Of a stretch of 64,000 bases of DNA, positions 1 to 12,123 are shown in pieces. Position 1 is the first letter of the stretch. The number at the start of each line of letters is the position of its first letter. Made by a program: the position numbers and the translations under genes. The notes below the pieces were generated by a model. The model ran no database searches, was not told the origin of the DNA, and saw only the letters and a program-made list of their open reading frames with translations. Source of the DNA: Brachycybe producta (taxonomy: Eukaryota; Arthropoda; Diplopoda; Playtdesmida; Andrognathidae); assembly GCA_036925085.1 (NCBI GenBank), contig JAUPFP010000029.1, positions 372,001 to 436,000 on the forward strand, written 5' to 3'.

Positions 1-46
1 TAGCCGTTTTTTTTATCAAACAAAATTAACAATTCTAAATTTTTCG

Positions 47-71
47 TTAATCCTTCTGACGTCACAAGCTT
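47..71. repeat. Solo MITE terminal repeat containing a CRE
   Basis: The segment nearly matches the right end of the inverted-repeat element at 11,705-11,880. Both read AATCC(C/T)TCTGACGTCA followed by (C/G)AAGCTT. Only one end is present here, so it is a truncated or solo copy at the window edge. Confidence 0.5.
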
Positions 72-253
72 ATTCTAAGGGCAACGCAAGTATAAGTGTC
101 TCTTCAATTCTCAGTCGTAACATGATGTTTATGAGTGCTTGGGGGGATGTATTTGAGGCTATTTTCTACTTAAACATCTTCGTTTTCGAATGCACTCAAT
201 GTTTGCGTACTCAAGTGCGTATGCGTTAAACAGCGGCTACGTAGCCATCTGCA

Positions 254-314
254 TGACGTCATACTCGTTTGTAACGAAAGGATCTTACGAGATCGTCGTC
301 GTCGTGTGACGTCA
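254..314. promoter_or_regulatory. Paired CRE (ATF/CREB) octamers
   Basis: Perfect palindromic TGACGTCA sites occur at 254-261 and 307-314, 53 bp apart. CREB/ATF bZIP dimers bind this octamer. Two perfect copies this close, in an otherwise CpG-poor sequence, suggest a functional regulatory region. Confidence 0.5.
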
Positions 315-895
315 CGCGGTTGGTTGCGTTCGTTGTCGATATGAATTGCGGAGGTGAATCGATAAAGAACTTTTTTCTTTCGCATCGGCTGAACTTAATC
401 GTCTTTAATTTGTGCATGTTTAAACGCGAATTAATCAGTTATTTAAAAGTGAAGTAAGATTTTTTTTAAGTGGTTAGTTAGTTTGTGTTAGTTTAATCGA
501 AACGAAATTCAACGAAAGTCTAAAAAGGTAGGATTATTTTTCTTCTTCCGGGGCCGCTTTTTCCATCATTTTTTCATTGCTTTTTTGGCGCAAAAAAAAA
601 GTTGTCGTTTTTGTGTTGAAGTCAATCAGAAAAATATGTATTTTGTTTAAAAGAGACTTAAGTTGCTATAACTTGAAGCCTCTAACCAGGTTCTTAGTTA
701 TTTATGGCTTTGAATTTATATTTTCAACGAAATTATTTCGCTTTTAGGATACTTTTAAAATAATGTGAGGCGGGGTCAGGGGTCATTTTTAGCCTTTTGT
801 TTGTGTGTTTAGGACATTTCCTTCAGACCATTTCCATTATTTTTCAGTTTTTTTCTTGTGGAATTTGTGTGTGGAGCTGTTTTTTTTTAGACATT

Positions 896-1186
896 TCGAA
901 CTTAAATTATTCCGTCTTTAGGGTGTAAAATGAAGAGAAACTAGAAAGTAGAAGGGTAACTCAATCACTTAAAAAGGTATTTTCAATGTAAGCTTTTTAA
1001 AAAAAAATTGTAAGAAGACATTTTTTAAATATTTGTCGATAAAAAGCTTATTTTGAAATTACCAACATGTAAGTAGCTGAGCTACCCTTCTAGTTTCTAA
1101 AATACTTTCTAGTTTCTAAAATACTTTTTAGTTTCTTTTTAAAAAAAGACAGAGAATAATAATCAGCTGTTCATAAACCATCTTAA
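896..1186. repeat. Foldback MITE family A, copy 1
   Basis: The left arm contains AAATGAAGAGAAACTAG and AGAAGGGTAACTCAATCACTT. The right arm contains the inverted forms GAGCTACCCTTCTAGTTTCT and CAGCTGTTCATAAACCATCTT. The arms are reverse complements around a short A+T-rich centre. It is one of about ten related copies in the window, with no coding capacity. Confidence 0.65.
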
Positions 1187-2453
1187 AGGTTAGGTTGATT
1201 GGTTTTGATTTCTTGGCAGACGATTATTTTTAGATTAGATTTTACTTTGTTTAGATTTGAAATATGCAGACCCAGTGGCCCCACTTAGCCCCCCTCCTCA
1301 CTACATACCTCTCTACACTACATACCTCTCTACATGGTGGTTAAAATACGCAGGCTAATCTACATAAAAATACGCCGTATTGTAAACCTTTTAATGGGGT
1401 TTCTTTCTAATGTATTTGAACAAAACATATTTGAAGTGAGGATGGCGTCAAGTTTGTGTTGAAAATTCGGGTTCATGTTGTTTGTTACCTTTGTTTGTTT
1501 GTTTGTTGTATAAACAAAAATTATAATTTCAATAACATTTGTTAACTAGGATCCATTAGTAAGAAACCCAATTATATTTGCAACCGAACAACAAAAAGTA
1601 TCAATTTGATTTGTTTATTCTGAAAAGAAAAAAAGATTTTTCTCATTCTTTTAAGGCACAAATAAATGTTAGCAACTGAAGACTTTGAACTCTCTAAACA
1701 GGGTGCCAGCATAGAGACATCATCATGTTCAAGAATATATTAATTTAAAACAGAAATTTTACTATATTTGAAGCTCTAGTAAGAGGCTTCAAGTTTGAAG
1801 TTCCAAATGCCATTAAGTTTCCTTTCTTGTATTTCAGCCTCTTTTCTTATTATTACCTCTTCTTGTTTGAACAAGGTAAGTTGAGGTTCAAGGGTCACCT
1901 GTTTGGCGCCAGTTGGGTACTTTGTGGGGGCGCCACTTGTTTCCCGCCTTTCATAAACATATTTCAGCTACCTAAATATGGGCAATGAATGAAATTGTCT
2001 TCTTTTTCGTTGTCGTCGTTTTTGTGTCTTTTGAAATATTTTTATGACCACTTTTTTGGGGTGGGGGGGGGGGTTTGTTTGTTGTTAAGGGGTGGGGGTG
2101 GTCTTGTTGTTATTTCTCGTAATATTGAGAGGGGGTTCCCGGGTGAAAGGGCGCTTAGGGGGGGTTCTTTATGGGGGTCATAGAGGTTAAAGCAGGGTTC
2201 CTAATGAATGAATGAATGCAGGTAATGAAGGTATGCGCAGTTGACAAACAAAAACCTTAATTTAAAGTTTGAGGTTCTCTCTTTACATTGATGTTGAGGG
2301 GAAGTAAATCTTATTTTTTTTAAAAAAAATAAGTTTCATTTGTTAAATTATTAATAAGTTTTTTTCTTCTTCTCTTTTTTACACCAACGCAATAATAATA
2401 ATAATAATAAGTATTGTGAATGTGCTTCGAATTGAAACTTCGGTTTTGGCGGG

Positions 2454-2477
2454 GAGAGAGAGAGAGAGAGAGAGAGA
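2454..2477. repeat. (GA)n microsatellite
   Basis: An uninterrupted GA dinucleotide run of about 12 units. An AAT trinucleotide run lies just upstream at about 2391-2410. Confidence 0.9.
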
Positions 2478-2692
2478 CTAGAAGGGGTCAAGGATTAATG
2501 TAGGCAAAGAATAAAGAACCTTTTTGTGACAATTACAAACTTAAACAGGAAAACAAAAATAACATGAAATATTATTTAAATTTATTTCGTCAGTTTGTAA
2601 ATTTTAAAATTCAAAACACAAATAAGAAAAATATTTAAGTGGATTTGGTTGAGAAAAAAAAAAATGAATGAAGTTGGCTCACAAATCATGAA

Positions 2693-2830
2693 CCGGGGCC
2701 TTTTGGCACACAGACCACCTTTTGACTGCAAAATGAAGTAAGATGGACCACTTTTTTTTTGGGTCTTTCAATTACAAAATACATCGCAACCACCTGCGAC
2801 TTCATTTTGTAAATTGATTTTAATGGAGCA
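2693..2830. repeat. MITE family B, copy 1 (partial)
   Basis: It begins GGGCCTTTTGGCACACAGACC and continues CTTTTGACTGCAAAATGAAG, matching the left ends of copies at 11,954, 44,492 and 46,524. An inverted GACTTCATTTTGTAAA segment follows, but the far terminal repeat is lost. Confidence 0.5.
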
Positions 2831-3889
2831 GTGGATTGCTGCTATATATGAAAGTTTCATTGTGTATTAATGATTTAGGGTCACTTCTATGGTCAATGGT
2901 TAGTGACCCACCCACTAATTCAAGTCATCTTCATGTAGCAAATTTTCATAGCAGTCCATTGCTATCTGTGAAGTGACGTTTTTCAGGTGGAATTTCTGAA
3001 ATATTTTTGGCCCCGAAGATTTCAGTTTCACTAATCGAATTTTTTAAAAAAATATTGATAAAAAACAAAATAAATTGTCAATTTTTTTTTAGTAAATTAT
3101 AATTTTTTTTTGTAGGATAAAAAGGCTTAATTGTTGATGATTTTTAACCATGTGAAAAAATGTTTATTTCTTTGGAATTTTACCTTTAGTTTTTTTAAAC
3201 AATTATTTAGAAACCATTTGTTACCGGAAACAATTTGTTTGCATTTTAATGCCTTGTTTCCATTAGATCAAAATACGAGGTAAATAATAAATTTTCATTA
3301 GGTTAATTTTTTTTTAAATTGACCTTCATTTTCATCTAATTGAAACAGTCCAATAGAGGTCGCTTTTTTACTATTTTTTTTTCAATACATGATTATTTTG
3401 TTTATAAAATCAATTTTTTTTTGACTGAATTATTGATTATGATTGTGTTCTTCTGGTCTGCTAATAGAATTGAAGTAAAAATGAAGCAAAAACGCAGGTA
3501 AACCTGAGAAAGATGTTGATTTTGAGACAATTTCTGAATGGAGGAGGAGTGATGGAAACACGTTTTTTTTGTAAATTTCTAATATCTGTGGGGGCCTTTT
3601 TTTCCTTGAAATCAAATTATATATATATAAATATAAATATTATATATGCATACAATGTAATTTTTACACACAATGAGAAGAGACTGAAAAAAAATAAGCA
3701 ACAGGGAAGGTCAGTAGAAAGGTGAAATGTGTTGTTTTTTTTTAATAAAGAGGAGGAGGCGGAGGGAGAGAAGGTTATCATTGAAGATGTTCCGTGAGGT
3801 CATTGAGGTCAACTCTTTTCTTCCATTTTGAAATTTATGGGCTTTAATTAAAAGGCAATTCCATATCTCATTGGATGACGTTCAAGTTA

Positions 3890-3911
3890 ATTATTATTAT
3901 TATTATTATTA
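3890..3911. repeat. (ATT)n microsatellite
   Basis: A short, nearly perfect ATT run. A similar run is at about 5536-5553. Confidence 0.85.
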
Positions 3912-4319
3912 TACACGTGATTTCTTCTTCTATATTTTAATCGAACTCTCTCTTCATTCTATTAACCTTATTATGTCTGTGGTTTTGTTCTTTTTTTTCT
4001 CCTTTGTGTTTTTTTTTATTGGTTTCAAGTAATAATTAGGATATTGTTTTGTGTTTTTCGATTTTTTTTAATTGGCCAACGAAGTTATTTCGCTAAAAGA
4101 TACTAATAATTGAGAAACAAATTTAGGGGCACAAAATTAAGCAGGGAATGTAGTGGTGGGTGAGATCCCCCTTATATTTAATTCTAACGTAAATAGAGAT
4201 TTATTTCTAAAATAAATTATTAAATTATTCAGTTTGCTTTTTATCAAAGTTTATATTTCAATTTTATTTTATTATAATATTTGAAAATTGTTTTACAAGG
4301 TAAACTAAAAAACTGCTTT

Positions 4320-4650
4320 AAGGTGGGTTTAAAGTGTAAACTGGGCCTCTTCATTATTCCGTCTTTTAGAAGCAAAATTAATAAAAGGTGTTTTAAAAAC
4401 CTAAAAGGGTAGCTTAGCTGCCCCGATTGTTTTAATGTCCGTTATCTTTCAAAATAAACGTTTTATGTCACTTTTAAGATGACGCGCTTAGAAGACGATA
4501 TTTTAAAACTTTGTCTAGCCTATGAAATGTTTAATTTGAAAGATATCAATATGGAGTGATTAAAGCTACCCTTCTAGTTTTTAAAACACTTTCTCTTTAA
4601 TTTTACTCCTTTAAGATAGAATAATTAACTAGCTGTTAATAAACCATCTT
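4320..4650. repeat. Foldback MITE family A, copy 2
   Basis: The left arm has AAGTGTAAACTGGGCCTCTTC, ATTATTCCGTCTTT and AAAAGGGTAGCTTAGCTGCCC. The right arm has the inverted AGCTACCCTTCTAGTTTTTA and ends AGCTGTTAATAAACCATCTT. The centre carries the family's paired ATCTTTCAAAATAAAC and TTTGAAAGATATCAA segments. Confidence 0.65.
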
Positions 4651-5920
4651 GGTTGGTTTTAAGTGTTGCTACTGTTTTAGACGCCATTTAGTAATAAATT
4701 AGTATAATTTTAATAATATGAAGGTTTTTAATAATAATAAAAAATGGTGGTGGTGAGCCTACGCTTTATTAAAATTAAACCTTTTTTTTCATGACTGAAA
4801 TGACCTGAATCTTGTTATGGAAAAGAGGAGGAGGAGCATTTTAAAAAGTGAAAATATTCTTAACTACTTTGTAAGAAAAATATGCTTTATTTTGAAATAA
4901 TCTTCAAAAAAGATAAATTTGCCTTAGGACAGGGTTTTTTTTTTAATTTTTAGAACCACTTATAATAAATATATAATTTATTTAAAGATATGATGAACTT
5001 AAATTTATTATTTTTACTTGTTAAAATAATTCTGACCTGATTCATTTTAAGTTTATTATATTTTAGTTAAAGATTGATAATAAAAATAATAATTGGGAGG
5101 TTATTTTTTTTCCTTAACTAGTTTTTTCTTCATCTGAAATGTAGTGAAAAATGATAGTACTTAGTAGGGTTTTTTTAAAAAAAATATGCTTTTAATATTA
5201 TTACTATTATGAATTAATTAAACATGATTATCTTCTTGTAGTAGACACAAATATTTAAGGATTTTATTTAAAAAAATAACCACTAGTGGAATGTAAATGT
5301 TGGCTGGAAAATACTTTTCAATCAAGGTTTTTTTTTTTGGTTTAACCCAAATTTTATTCATTAATTTTAATCAAATAAAAAGTATCAGGGACGTCGGTGG
5401 TCGAAGTGACGGAACGCGAACTTCTAATCAAACTAAACAATAAGCAGGAGGGGTTTAAAAAAAAAGTACCATGTACTCATGTAGGATGGAATGCCATCAA
5501 GATAATTCTTGAGGTCCCTTTTAATATATAAATATTATTATTATTATTATTATACATTTTGGGACCATCTGTTCCAAACCATTCATATCAAGATTGATTT
5601 ACCATTATGAGTTGTGAATTGTATAATTTTCAAAATTGACAACTATGTCGAAAGTTACGCAAATGTAAAGTGGAGGCGGTGTATTTGAGGCTATGGCTGC
5701 AATATGAATTTGAATAATTATAATTATTAATGATGAATCAGTGACAAAAAGAATCACGCTTATTTTTCTTAACAAAAAAGAGATTTTAGAAATCTAGAAG
5801 CAAACATACATACGTTGACCACACACTACACGTTTAGTTTAATTATTTAATTAGTTTAATTAAGGACGTGAACATGATAAAATTAACTTCACTAAATCAA
5901 TATTTTCTTATACCTGTTAA

Positions 5921-6200
5921 GCACACCTGATAATTTCAATGCATTTAAATAATAAACTTGTTCTACAGAGCCCTGTGAAGGACAAACAAACAATATGTTG
6001 TCGAATTGAATTGATTCACTTAATAATCTGAAAATATGGAGTTAATACTTAAATATAGAAACTATTGAAAAATATTGATTTAGTATTTCAATTTAATATA
6101 TTAATAATAAAGTCAATTATAATTCACACCTAAACTCATGTGTGTACAAGGTATAACAGGGCTCTGTAGAAGATGTTTAATATTTAAATGCATTTAATTT
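5921..6200. repeat. Dispersed repeat family E, copy 1
   Basis: It shares long stretches with 53,731-54,060. These include AGCC(C/T)TGTGAAGG, TAATAATCTGAAAATAT, GAGTTAATACTT and ATTGATTTAGTATTTCAATT, in the same order. Ends are imprecise. There is no ORF, so it is probably a non-autonomous DNA element. Confidence 0.55.
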
Positions 6201-6296
6201 TCTAGATGTAGACAAGGTGTAAAATAGTTTTCTTGGAGTTAATTTACAATTAAACTTTCTAATATTACTTAGATTTGAAAAAAAAAAAAGAAGTTT

Positions 6297-6425
6297 TAGT
6301 CGCGCAATGCTGTGTTCCATGAATTCAAATGCAGATAGATGGGCATGTTTGCGACAAACAAAGGAATCCATGTAACACACAGCATTTGCCACCTGGTCGC
6401 GGAGATCGTTTCGCTACAATCGGAA
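6297..6425. repeat. Imperfect inverted repeat
   Basis: ATGCTGTGTTCCATGAATTC at about 6308 is partly reverse-complementary to GGAATCCATGTAACACACAGC at about 6363-6383. Outer TCGCG elements lie on both sides. It may be a small decayed MITE, and no second copy was recognised. Confidence 0.3.
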
Positions 6426-7521
6426 CGCAAGCATGTCCCAAGACTAAAAATCATATTTTTGCCTTAAAAATAATCTATGAAAGATGAGTTCATAGATTAG
6501 AATATTATTTGTAAGCGCCTTGAATTCGCAAAGATAAAAGTAGGCCTAAAAGTATCAAGGTTAGAAAAAAAGATAAATGTATTTATTTATTCTCAAAGTA
6601 TTCAAACAAAACTAACCTTAGAAATTTCAGAAACATAAACGGCCATTTTTTATATTAAAAAAAAACTTCAACCCTATCACAAATTAATACAATAATAGAA
6701 ACCTTTGTTATGTTCTTATGGTTTTGGCCACCTACACCCTAAATTAGTATGTAGGTAAATTAACTTAAAAAACAAGTGATGTATTGAGATGGGGAGGGGC
6801 GGTATTTTTTTGCGAGTAGATAATGAATGACAAGTGCTGCAAATCGACGTCACTGCAACGGTTACTCTAAGCTGTAAAGTGTACTTGACCAGAGCATTTT
6901 TCTCCATTTTTTTTAAAGAGAAATTCTAAGCAATTTCTTATGAATGCGGCTGCGACATCTATTTTACATTGAATAGTTGATGTCCATATTATTATCAATA
7001 ATTTATTATTATATAAAGCTCAATATTATGTTTAAAACTTCGTAACTGGAATTTTTAAGTTTTCTATCCGACGACACACACAAGACATTAAAGGTTGGTT
7101 TTTCTTTATTTGTATATTTGTCAGGGGTGATGTGGAGGTTAGTAGAAAGTACGATATATGTGTATACGAAAAAGGGGGAGAAGAGGAGGAGGAGGAGGAG
7201 GGTAAAAAAGGCATTGTTTCATTCTTGTCGGTCGTTGACTTTAACGTAAATATATGTTTATTGTAAAGTTTTTCTATCTTCACTTTACTCTCGTCTGTAA
7301 CCTCTGACCCTCTCCTGTATACACCCTCCCCCCACCTTTAAGAGGTAAAACAAGAAAGATGCCGACAGGTGTGTGTTTAGTTGTTTATTTCGTTAAAAAA
7401 ATGCATAATATCGATCTCAATGATTGGGTCACTTCAACAACAACTTTGATGTCGAGTTTTTTAAAAAAATATTGGTTGACAATGTGAATAATAATAAAAA
7501 AATATTTCATCAGTTTTTATC

Positions 7522-7839
7522 AGGTAGTTTTAAAAGTGTAAACGGCCCCCCCCCCCTCTTCGAACTCTTGATTATTCTGTGGGGGTTTTTTTCTAGTGCA
7601 AAAATGAAGAGAAACTTAAATGTGTTTTAGAAACTAGAAGGGATTAGCTCAAATTAAAAGTTGATATCTTTCAAAATAAACTTCATATGTCAGTTTGAAA
7701 ATCATTCAACATTAAGCAATTGATATATTTTAATTTTTGTTTATAAAAAGTTTATTTTGAAAGATATCAACATGAAATACTTTTAAATAATTGAGTTTCT
7801 AGTTTCTAAAACATTTTCTAGTTTGTCTTAATTTTGCTT

Positions 7840-7879
<40 letters not shown>

Positions 7880-7922
7880 AATAATCAAGAGTTCGAAAAT
7901 CAGCTGTTTATGAATCATCTTA
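7522..7922. repeat. Foldback MITE family A, copy 3
   Basis: This is the best-preserved copy. The left arm reads GTGTAAACGGCC, a C run, then CTCTTCGAACTCTTGATTAT and AATGAAGAGAAACTTAAATG. The right arm ends with AATAATCAAGAGTTCGAAAA and TCAGCTGTTTATGAATCATC. A GA microsatellite (about 7843-7874) has expanded in the right arm. Confidence 0.7.
7843..7874. repeat. (GA)n microsatellite inside a family A arm
   Basis: A perfect GA run of about 15 units. It interrupts the position where other copies carry a short CTGAAAGACAGA motif. Confidence 0.85.
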
Positions 7923-8854
7923 ATTGGCATTTAAACATAACATCCTGAAAATAAAGAGTTCATCTAAATTGAAACAAAATCCAGGTTTTTTTTTCTCCTG
8001 ACAAATAAATAGACACTCGAGTTATTTAAATTAGCTAAATTCTGTTTTTAGTCAAGAGTTATTTCTGCACAAGTGGGAACTTGGCCTAATATTTATTGCC
8101 ATTACACCAGGTGATTATCAACATCTAAACATCGGAATTGTTAACCTTGATTGGTTTACATTTACAACAGGTGTAAAAAGAGAAAGAAACCTTCAGATCT
8201 ATAAAGTTTTATCAAATACTTCAGAGTTGTGAATATTGCACCAGTGAAGAAAAGAAGAAAAAAAAATTGTTGATTTTAAAAGATATGCTTAATGCTATTT
8301 AAATGTGTGTGAATGTCGAAATGATTTTTTTTTTATTTATATATGGATCACCTGTTTCATTCTCATGCTTTTACTGATTTCCAAGCAGTTGCTAGTTGCT
8401 ACAAGTTCAAATTCTACGATTACTAATTTTAGTAGCTCAAGATCATTCGAAATCTACAGTGTGTTCCATAATAAAAACGGCAAAACATATGTATTTTATT
8501 CACGGAATGAACTCAAATGTGGCCAAAATAGTTTCTGTGACACACGACATGTGTAAAGGCTAAGGTCCCACATGCAGAAAACGGCGACTGAAAATAGAAT
8601 TTATCGGATTTAAAGAAGAAAGAAAAAACAGGTTGCGACAACAAATCAGCCCATTTTCTACATAATTTCTGATAAATAGAATAAAGTTATGCAGTTGACT
8701 TTCTTTTACTGTGTTCTTCCTAAGGGAATAAGCACACATGCTGGAAAAACAGTAACAGAAATAAAATAATCAGACAATCTCTATGGTCCTTTGTAACACT
8801 GAAAGATAAAATGGCGTTTCTGCTAAATGCCTTAGAAAGTGAAATTCAGCGGGA

Positions 8855-8884
8855 TTAAGCATGTGTAGAATCACACATGCTTAA
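8855..8884. repeat. Perfect 12-bp stem hairpin
   Basis: TTAAGCATGTGT (8855-8866) and ACACATGCTTAA (8873-8884) are exact reverse complements around a 6-nt loop. Partial copies of the CACATGC core occur at about 8568 and 8735. They may be decayed ends of one element spanning about 8560-8884. Confidence 0.6.
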
Positions 8885-10048
8885 ATTACTGTTCCCTAAC
8901 TAGGAATTTGTATATCACGAATAAAGGTAGAAATATATTCTTCGAATAAATACATTAGTTGAAATGTCATTTTTATGGTTTTCACGATTAGTCTTATCTA
9001 TGAGGAGAGAGACGCTGTGTAGAATCACTTTAGAAAGAACAAAAAAAAATGAGGTGTTGTTAATTAATATTGATTACACATAGAAGAAATACATGGAGCC
9101 AAGAACAGTCACGTTTTACTTTGATTAGACATAAGACATTTGAAGAGGAAAAAATACGGAAACGGTATAAATAACAAACAAAACAGGTGTGCAAATTTGT
9201 ATGTGTTTTAATGACATTTGTGTCAAAATGGAATTTAACCAAAAGATTTAAGATAAATATTGTTGGTCTCTCTTTATTGGGGCTACTTAACAACGTGTGA
9301 CTAATAATAATGGTTTCAATACCCTCCTCCCCTTGAGTCCTCCTGACAATAACCCAATTTCACATTTTACACTCTTATAATTTATATAACACAACAAGTT
9401 TATGCAATTATACCATAGACACACACACACAAAGAGTGAAACAAAGACACAATGTCTTTGTTCTTAATTGATATAACTTGATACTGGCGTAACTAACTAC
9501 ACCATAAATACCACTTAAATAATGTGTGTGTGAGGTCTTTTTCTTTGCAATTTAAGTTGGCTTCTTTCAATTTAGATCAAATTACTTTAGTTAATGATTG
9601 TTGTTGTAGTACAGTGACATAATACAGTAATTTTACTGTTCGTTTTATCCATTATTATTATTATTTGCGCTTGAATTCAACGTAATTTTTTTTAAAGAAA
9701 AGTTCATTTTAACTAATAATGGCGAAATTCAATATACGGTTGATATTTATGGGGGCATTGTCCTCTTAAGATTGTGATGATAATTTAAAAATGAGGAGGG
9801 GACTCTTTTATTTGTGCTCAGATCCCATTACCTGAAAAATTATGTCCAGGGTGATTTTTAGCTAGAAACCGGTTTTATTTAATATCCCCATCATCCATGG
9901 TTTTAATAACCTTATGGAAAGATGAGGCCAAATGGACACATGACATCGAATCAAAATATTTTTTTTATTAGATATTTTCATATTTAATATAAAATATCTT
10001 TATAGAAGTTATTTTATCAAACGTTTATAACAACAACATTCTACTATT

Positions 10049-10345
10049 TAAGGTTTTTTTTTAAAGTGAAAACACCTCTCCAACTATTATTGTCTTTCAG
10101 GCGCAAAATGAAAAGAAATTTGAGTGTTTTAAATACTAGAAGGGTACCTCAATCACTTAAGAGTATTATCATGTTGATATCTTTTAAAATAAACTTTTTT
10201 AAATGTGAGTTTGAAAATGGCTCACCTTTAAGCAAGCAGTATTTTTGAATATTTTGTCTATAAAAAGTTTGTTTTGAAAAATATCAACTTAGTTTCTAAA
10301 CCAATTTATAGATTCTTTTAATTTTGTTACCGAAAGGTAGGCATA
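10049..10345. repeat. Foldback MITE family A, copy 4 (right end truncated)
   Basis: It contains AAAATGAAAAGAAATTTGAG, CTAGAAGGGTACCTCAATCA and the inverted AAAGTTTGTTTTGAAAAATA segment. It then stops near GAAAGGTAGGCATAATT without the terminal CAGCTGTT block. Confidence 0.6.
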
Positions 10346-11704
10346 ATTAAGAATGAATTGCAGTCCAAAAATGCTTCATTTTCTCATATAAAATTTATTT
10401 TTTGAGCTTTTTTTTTGATCACAAAATAGAAAAACAAATTAGCTCAGAAATACAAAATTCTTACATAATAATAAACTGTTACAAAGACAAAATACGTGGA
10501 CCAAAGTGAAGATTTCATTCAGTAATAAACTGAAATAATAACAGATAATTATAATCATAGTTCAGAATTGGTATATTTTACCATTAACTCTATAGACACA
10601 TGTATATTTAGTATAAAACAATAGACAATAATAGAAAATATATAAACATTATGCAAAAAAAAAACACATTTTTTTCAAAGTACTGTGGCCATTAGAATTA
10701 TGACAATGTTAATTCTTCAATTATCACATAGTATATTTTGAAAAATGAAAAATGGTCCCCATCAACTACATACATGATTATTTGTACAAATATATAATTA
10801 ATTACAATCTAAATTGGAAGAATTTTTAAACATATTTTGTACAAAAGTAAGAAATAGTAGAAAACAGTTAAAAACCTACAATAAAACAAAAGAATAAATT
10901 GTAAAATAAAAAATAACACGATGTGCAATTAGTAAACAGGTGTAAAAGAAATTATGAATTATGATGGTTCTTTTCTTTTATTTGTTTTCGTGTGTTTTCG
11001 GAAGAAAAGTTATTTCATCAGTTTTTTGTATGAAATGACACCTTGACAACCTTGTAGTCTAAAACAAGTTGTGTGTTTTTTTTTCTTCAAATTTTGAGAT
11101 TCCACCTTTTCATGAAGGTTTTTTGAGGGGGAGAAAGAATAAAACGAGGTCACTATGTTCTAATTTAAATAACATGTGATTTTTTTTCCAACTTTTATGT
11201 TGTTGTTGTGTACATATATGTTTGCTATAAAATTTTAAAAGTGTGAATAACAATTATGCCATAAAGTAACAAATTGCCCCTATTAAAAGACATTTTTAAA
11301 ACAAACTTTTAAAAGTATTCTTAAACTGGGGTTGAAGGTCAAATGTGGTCTAGTTAAAATAAATCTCTTTTCTTCAAAAGTAACCATTTGTAAATTTGTT
11401 TTGACCTACATTTGATGTAATTGCGAAGGGGGTAATTCGCAGCAAATGGTGCCAAATACACCGGAAGCCCAAAGTTCTAGGGGTTCTGGTTACTGAATTT
11501 TAACGGTAAAAGCAGAAAAGGGGAAGCGGGGTATATACTAAACACTGACACACACACACACAAAAAAAGCCTCCTATATCATATTCACTTCTTAGTATTT
11601 TACTATGTATGATAATATGGGGATAAAGGAATTTCTATACTTTGTACCTATATTTAGCTACATGTATGCTGCAAGGTATGCTTACAGTATTCACTGTAGC
11701 TTGA

Positions 11705-11880
11705 AGCTTGTCAGTCAAATCAGAGGGATTTGACCAAAAAGATACCTTTGTGTCAATTTTGTCTGACATAAAAAGAGATAATTGAGGAGCATTTTTGGCT
11801 ATTATTCCTCATATTTATCAGATTCATTCAAATTGATTCAAGTCTACCTTTTTGGTCAATCCCTCTGACGTCAGAAGCTT
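11705..11880. repeat. MITE with CRE-containing terminal inverted repeats
   Basis: The left terminus (11,705-11,751) begins AAGCTTGTCAGTCAAATCAG and continues AGGGATTTGACCAAAAAGAT. The right terminus (11,839-11,880), read in reverse complement, begins AAGCTTCTGACGTCAGAGGG and continues ATTGACCAAAAAGGTA. The right end has an intact TGACGTCA octamer (11,866-11,873), while the left end has the decayed GTCAGTCAAATCA. The internal roughly 85 bp are A+T-rich and non-coding. Confidence 0.75.
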
Positions 11881-11953
11881 CCCGTTAGTGAGGCGACTGT
11901 TGTTACCGGTATTGAATTAATACTGAAGAAAATGCATGCTTCAAAATGATGCT

Positions 11954-12123
11954 TAAGGCCCTTGGTATACAGACCACTTTTGATGGTCCATTTCGACTGT
12001 AAAATGTAGTTGCAATGTATATTTTTATGGAAAGATTCGAAGTGGTCCGCGATTTGGCAACAACCCGACTCCATTTTGTTGTCGAAATCGACCACTGAAA
12101 GTAGTCTGTGTGTGTTCCAACCC
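11954..12123. repeat. MITE family B, copy 2
   Basis: The left end is GGCCCTTGGTATACAGACCAC. The right end is GTAGTCTGTGTGTGTTCCAA followed by CCC. The inner arms pair CGACTGTAAAATG with CATTTTGTTGTCG. The ORFs that cross it on both strands come from this palindromic structure. Confidence 0.7.

Larger units (their letters stand above)
1..530 (+). promoter_or_regulatory. Putative promoter and 5' exon region of an unseen gene
   Basis: This patch is visibly richer in CpG than the next 12 kb. It holds three copies of the full cAMP-response octamer TGACGTCA, at 57-64, 254-261 and 307-314. A TCAGT initiator-like motif occurs at 435-439 and a donor-like AAAAAG|GTAGGA at about 521-532 on the plus strand. 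These fit a promoter plus a non-coding first exon transcribed rightwards. No coding exon of such a gene was recognised downstream, so the direction is inferred. The first CRE lies in a MITE-like terminal repeat (47-71) and may not belong to the promoter proper. Confidence 0.35.
531..10400. other. A+T-rich non-coding region with scattered short repeats
   Basis: No ORF here resembles a conserved protein and no exon with good splice signals was found. The stretch holds foldback family A copies (896-1186, 4320-4650, 7522-7922, 10,049-10,345), one family B copy (2693-2830), one family E copy (5921-6200), AG and AAT/ATT microsatellites, and long T or A runs. A short motif, CAACGAA(A/G)TTATTTCGCT, occurs at about 726 and 4078, each time 170-240 bp before a family A copy, which suggests a shared flanking unit. 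Confidence 0.7.

Noticed and set aside
170..385. 71-codon minus-strand ORF near the window start
   Set aside because: Low-complexity Arg/Ser/Thr-rich product without homology; it overlaps the CRE-rich promoter patch.
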